Shown piece after piece: positions 60,013 through 64,000 of a stretch of 64,000 nucleotides of DNA (positions are counted from its first letter, which is position 1; the number at the start of each line of letters is the position of its first letter). The translations under genes were made by a program, and so were the position numbers. The stretch covers positions 62,001 through 126,000 of the forward strand of contig RPFO01001900.1 of assembly GCA_009746045.1 (NCBI GenBank), in the 5' to 3' direction. Source of the stretch: Mesostigma viride (lineage: Eukaryota; Streptophyta; Mesostigmatophyceae; Mesostigmatales; Mesostigmataceae). Under the pieces are notes generated by a model, which saw nothing but the letters and a program-made list of their open reading frames with translations, was not told where the DNA came from and made no database searches.

Positions 60013-61229
60013 GACCGCGCCCCAGTACATCTACATCCCTCTGGACTTCTCGTTCACCCAGGACCCGGCCTCGCCCTCCCCATGATCGCGCTGTCGTGGC
60101 ACGAGGTCCGCGTCAAGGTCAAGTTCCACACTGCCGAAAAGATCTTCACGTCCTACACCCTCTCGCGACCACTGTACGATTCCATCCCGGGCGTCATCGG
60201 GGCGACCATCAAGGACACATTGAACAGCAATTCACCTGTGTGGCGCGACAACACAATCCACCTCCGCTCGCTGATCCGCAAGATGTTCATCGAGGGCAGC
60301 TATGGTAACGAGATGTGTCAGTTGGTGTCCGAGACCGGCGATCGTACGTGGATCCAGTACGTCATCGACAACGCTTACTACAGCAACAGGATTCAGGATA
60401 TTCGCGGCGATGTAACGGATCCGGGTCTGAACAGGAACGGTACGCTGAACATTTCGTTCAAGATCCCAGCTTATAACGCGTCTGTGACCTTCAATCTGAG
60501 CGACAACACCATCAAGGACGAGGACAAGTTCGAGACCCTGGCCGTCCAAACCGTCGCGAACAGGCGGAGCGCGTGGAGCGCCCTCCCGCCCAAGTTCGCG
60601 TGTCGTTTGTTGTGTCGCTACATCTACCTCGACGACTTTGAGAGGCAACAGTTCGCCAAGGATAACCACGAATTTTTTATCACGGAAAACCAGCTGCACA
60701 CGCAGTACGTCAACGGGCAAGAGCAGGTCACGATTGATCTCAAGTTCAACCACCCCACCAAGGAGCTTATCTTCTTCTACCGTCCGGACAACTACAGCGA
60801 GGCCGAGACCACCGCCAAGGGTTCTACAAGGGATACTGGTCTTTCCGGAACCCAAACAGTTCTTTCGGAGAGGGCCACCTGTTCAAGTCGGCGAACTTGA
60901 TTCTCAACTCCCAGAACATGTACGGCGACGGCCGTGACCCCGTGTACTTCTCGTACGTCACCACGACTCAGTTCCATAAGCGGTACGATTCCGACCACCG
61001 CATCTACGTGATTCCCCTGTGTCTAAGCCCCGGATCTTGGAAGCCGTCGGGTAGCGTCACATGTCTCGTCTCGACGACGTCAAGTTGGTCTTGACGGGGC
61101 TCGGGACCATCCCCCCTGGCACCATTTCCGTGTACGCTCGCAATTTCAATCTGTTTTCCATCCAGTCGGGGATGGGAGGCAAGAGGTACGCGTCATAAAA
61201 AAAAATCTCCGGTCAAGATATAGCCTCTC

Positions 61230-64000
61230 ATGTCTTCCTGCGCGGTCATGTGGATTCGGAGCAAGGGGAGCCAAGACGTCAACCTCGTCGTCGACCCCGA
61301 AATCACGTTCTTCAAGGCCACGTGGGCGCGCCACACCAACTTCGCGATCGAGGACGCCGAGATCACCCAATCCGCGGGTGTGATGGGGTACGGCCAGTTG
61401 GTCGAGTTCAAGATCCCGAGGTCTGGCGATCTGCTGCATAAGGTCATGCTGTACATCGACATGGCCGAGTTCCCATACCCGGACATGGCCGAGTCCCCGT
61501 TCGCCAAGGACTTTGCGCGCATCTTGATCAAGTACGTCGAGCTGTGCATCGGCGGGTTCAGTATCGAGCGCGTGACGGGCGATTACCTCCACGTGATGGA
61601 CGTTCTCACGAAGAAGGGGCACAAGAGCAGCGTGGACAACCTGCCGACGAGCCACGGCGGCAGTGTGAAGTTGGACGAGAGGGGTGACATCTACGAGTAT
61701 TGCGACGGCTCGAAACGCCAGCACGTTTACATCCCGATCGAGTTTTCGTTCACAATGGACCCAGGTCTTGCCCTTCCTATGATCGCCATCCAGCACCACG
61801 ACGTGATCATCAAGGTCCAGTTCGCGGACGCCGACGACATTTTCACCCACTATTCTACCGCCGTGAGGGTGGACACGACAGGTACTCCTATCAACTACTC
61901 CGTTTTCCCTTACAACCCAACCACCGGGACACCCACAAACCCAGCAGGACGTTGGAACTTTGACGATAACCTCACCAACTCGGCTAGCACTGTATCAGCC
62001 TCTTTTGCGCTTACTGATTACACAAATCAAGGCGGCACCGTCGTGGCTTCTGGATACGGGATAACAAACACCAACCATCGCGCTGTTGTAGACCTGTCGA
62101 ATACCGCTTTCAATGGCGCCCAAGACACCTTTTCTATCGTCACGTCCGTCACATCTCTCGTCAAGGCGAACGCTACCAAGGGCAATCAGCTGCTCGAGTA
62201 CGGATCTGCTACTGAGGGTGTTCGGGTGAAGGCTGGTAGGCTCGGCGAATTGATATTGGAGGCTTCTAGCGGCGGGGCGACATCGACGATGTCGGCATGG
62301 CCTGAGTCAAAGGTGTACGTCGGCGATGGCAAGAAACACACGTTGGCGATGACCCGTGTAACGGGGTTTACCACTGGGCAAATTCCTACTTCACTTCTCG
62401 GGAGTTGGGTGAAAGATAACGAATCGCTGGCAAACAAGGGAACCGGCGGTACCGCCAATTTAACAATTTCCACGAGCGGAACTGGCAGGTTGAGTGTCTC
62501 TTCGAGCGGCATTCTTGGATGGACAAGTGCGGCGACCGACTACTCGACGTCAGCCACGTATGACCATGCCACAGTTGCGATACCCACCGGGGAGTCTTAT
62601 ATGGGTTATGATCTGTACTCTCTGTCACTGAAGTTCTCTATCAACGGCACCCTCGACACGAACCCGATCCCTTTATTTCAATTAAGCGGGACCGGGCAGA
62701 TGGATTCGACAATGGAAATGCATTTCGACCCCGACGGGAATAAACTTCATATTAGAATCGTGAATAAGGACAGTGGGATCACCTATGATCATTATTGGGA
62801 CACCACCGGGTTGACAAAAAACGCGTATCATACACTCGTCATTACCAAACTGCAGACGTTTAAAACAATTAATCGCCCAGACGCATTCGGTATGTCTAAT
62901 ACGGACACGTCGAATGAGCAAAATCGTCAATGTCTCGCTGTGTATATTGACGACGTTCAACAAACCATCCTTCCCAATTTTCCGCATATCATATCGTTTG
63001 GCAAAACTTTGACATTCGGCCCGAATCCGATTTCGACAAAAACGCCAAGTACGAAGCTCTCGATTAAAGAAGTAGCGTATTGGAAAGGGTACTATCGTAA
63101 CAATAACGACATGTACAATGTGTACGTAGACGGACAACGGAAGCTACTGCACCCTCTCTGGCCACGTATGGTATCCCCGAACATCGCGGATAAGAAGCTT
63201 TACCTAGGCAACGGTCCGAGCTCGGAGCCCAACTTCCGCACCACGGACACCGTATGGGACTCAATGTCTTTTTACAGCGCTGCGTTGACGACAACTGACG
63301 TGACCGCGACATCCGGCATCAGCCCGTCCGCCGCCCGGTTGCCCGTCGTTCGCCAAATCCTGGCCGCGCAACCGAACACCAAGTTCGTTGCTACTCGCGG
63401 GCCGTCCAAGTTGGAGAACCTCGGCAAGGACTGGGCGTCACTGATCGACACCCAGGGATCGTACCGCTTCTCCGTGACGGGATGGACAACCGGCACGAAC
63501 GGGATCTTGAACAGCATCACCGTGAAGGTCGCCGAATCTGTCTCGTCCGTCCCTGTTACCGGAGCAGGCAGCGGTGACTACACCATGACCATCGGCGCCT
63601 CCTCGATCCCCAACTACCTTCGGTACGCGGCAGGTGACGCGCCGACCCAAGGCTTTGTTCACCCGCGCATCGAGTGGATCGCCAACCCGCCCAGTTTCGA
63701 GTGCAAGCTCGTCGCGCGCTTCTTCTACCTCGACGACTTCGAGAGGAAGCAGTTCGCGCTCAACGGCCACGAGTACCTGATCACCGAGACGCAGTTCTTC
63801 CAGCAGCACGTCGGCGGCGAGAACGAGCTCGACCTCGAGCTGCGGTTCAACCACCCCGTCAAAGAGCTGCTGTTCTGGTTCAAGCCGTCCGACCTCTCCT
63901 TCGCCTCGAACAAGTTCCGCTCGGACGCCGACTTCGGCTATAACGCCTACTGGAAGTTCTACAACGACAACAGCGAGTTCGGCGACGGCCACCTGTTCAC
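61230..64000 (+). CDS. Major capsid protein, copy 3, with large domain inserted between the jelly rolls; C-terminus beyond window
   Basis: ATG 61230 (MSSCAVMWIRSKGSQDVNLVVDPEITFFKATWARHTNFAIEDAEITQ) follows an A9 run and AGATATAGCC. The frame is open to the right edge (>920 residues). The first jelly roll runs to ~61890, ending MIAIQHHDVIIKVQFADADDIF. An insertion of ~570 residues (~61890-63610) is Ser/Thr/Asn-rich with KFSINGTLDTNPIPLFQLSG, YIDDVQQTILPNF and YVDGQRKLLHPLWPRM motifs of a concanavalin/LamG-like beta-sandwich; it is less GC-rich than its flanks. The second jelly roll resumes at FECKLVARFFYLDDFERKQFALNGHEYLITETQFF. Compare capsid copies 1 and 2, which lack the insert. Confidence 0.85.
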   Translation, partial: MSSCAVMWIRSKGSQDVNLVVDPEITFFKATWARHTNFAIEDAEITQSAGVMGYGQLVEFKIPRSGDLLHKVMLYIDMAEFPYPDMAESPFAKDFARILIKYVELCIGGFSIERVTGDYLHVMDVLTKKGHKSSVDNLPTSHGGSVKLDERGDIYEYCDGSKRQHVYIPIEFSFTMDPGLALPMIAIQHHDVIIKVQFADADDIFTHYSTAVRVDTTGTPINYSVFPYNPTTGTPTNPAGRWNFDDNLTNSASTVSASFALTDYTNQGGTVVASGYGITNTNHRAVVDLSNTAFNGAQDTFSIVTSVTSLVKANATKGNQLLEYGSATEGVRVKAGRLGELILEASSGGATSTMSAWPESKVYVGDGKKHTLAMTRVTGFTTGQIPTSLLGSWVKDNESLANKGTGGTANLTISTSGTGRLSVSSSGILGWTSAATDYSTSATYDHATVAIPTGESYMGYDLYSLSLKFSINGTLDTNPIPLFQLSGTGQMDSTMEMHFDPDGNKLHIRIVNKDSGITYDHYWDTTGLTKNAYHTLVITKLQTFKTINRPDAFGMSNTDTSNEQNRQCLAVYIDDVQQTILPNFPHIISFGKTLTFGPNPISTKTPSTKLSIKEVAYWKGYYRNNNDMYNVYVDGQRKLLHPLWPRMVSPNIADKKLYLGNGPSSEPNFRTTDTVWDSMSFYSAALTTTDVTATSGISPSAARLPVVRQILAAQPNTKFVATRGPSKLENLGKDWASLIDTQGSYRFSVTGWTTGTNGILNSITVKVAESVSSVPVTGAGSGDYTMTIGASSIPNYLRYAAGDAPTQGFVHPRIEWIANPPSFECKLVARFFYLDDFERKQFALNGHEYLITETQFFQQHVGGENELDLELRFNHPVKELLFWFKPSDLSFASNKFRSDADFGYNAYWKFYNDNSEFGDGHLF

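Larger units (their letters stand above)
51042..61198 (+). pseudogene. Major capsid protein, copy 2, disrupted by an LTR retrotransposon
   Basis: The N-terminal part (51042..51531) encodes LFKSIYPRHTNFSWEDTEITQ and most of the first jelly roll up to FDG. It is cut by the retrotransposon (51532..60012) and resumes at 60018 after the duplicated gaccg. Removing the element and one target copy keeps the reading frame; the resumed part begins just before QYIYIPLDFSF and includes VRVKVKFHTAEKIF, YIYLDDFERQQFAKDNHEFFI, KELIFFYRPDN and the C-terminal VYARNFNLFSIQSGMGGKRYAS at 61198. Three further apparent frameshifts lie in the second half (~60063, ~60830-60900, ~61050). The product cannot be made as a capsid protein as it stands. 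Confidence 0.85.

Overview
The window is high-GC DNA of a nucleocytoplasmic large DNA virus (giant virus). The hallmark genes are three double-jelly-roll major capsid protein genes (49.3-50.9 kb on the minus strand, 51.0-61.2 kb, and 61.2 kb to the right edge), a VLTF3-like late transcription factor, a zinc-finger VLTF2-like factor, PCNA, and a small basic protein with the conserved NPW...YKQAI signature. A green-algal host is inferred from three things: high GC, a copia-type LTR retrotransposon carrying TGTAA signals, and a low-GC non-viral-looking insert. The retrotransposon lies inside a capsid gene, and many otherwise well-conserved genes carry single-base frameshifts. Together these suggest a viral genome endogenised in an algal chromosome. 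Uncorrected long-read indels are an alternative explanation for the frameshifts, though not for the retrotransposon.

Layout. 0-8.7 kb holds mostly unknown viral genes, plus a GNAT-like acetyltransferase, the small NPW protein and the VLTF2-like gene. 8.7-10.0 kb is non-coding, with a ~615-bp near-perfect palindrome and a diverged tandem duplication. 10-14.3 kb holds a KilA-N protein, two small paralogues sharing a GHDAY motif, and an ADP-ribosyltransferase-fold protein. 14.3-22.1 kb holds small membrane proteins, two tandem SprT-like metalloprotease genes and a second ADP-ribosyltransferase-like gene. 22.2-23.95 kb is an AT-richer insert without a convincing gene, bounded by matching 18-bp palindromes. 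24-33 kb holds a NifS-like cysteine desulfurase, a ~1,200-residue coiled-coil protein, small membrane and zinc-binding proteins, and a staphylococcal-nuclease-like enzyme. 33-41.9 kb is an array of three paralogous fibre/adhesin genes made of a conserved head, beta-repeat shaft and conserved tail. 42-49.3 kb holds unknown genes, VLTF3, PCNA and a LysM protein. 49.3-64 kb is the capsid cluster.

The central observation is an 8.48-kb LTR retrotransposon (51532..60012) with two nearly identical ~455-bp LTRs and a 5-bp target duplication (gaccg), sitting in the first jelly-roll half of a major capsid gene. The gene's frame is continuous across the two flanks at the site. The next capsid gene is intact within the window but carries a ~570-residue insertion between its jelly rolls; the insertion looks concanavalin/LamG-like and is less GC-rich.

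How the genes fit together: the VLTF2/VLTF3 pair would drive late transcription, and PCNA would act in replication. Capsid, LysM and fibre genes build and decorate the virion. SprT-like, SNase-like, NifS-like and ADP-ribosyltransferase-like genes look like accessory enzymes. Many start codons are preceded by a T-tract and a TATA/GTATAC-like element within about 50 bp, a probable viral promoter pattern.
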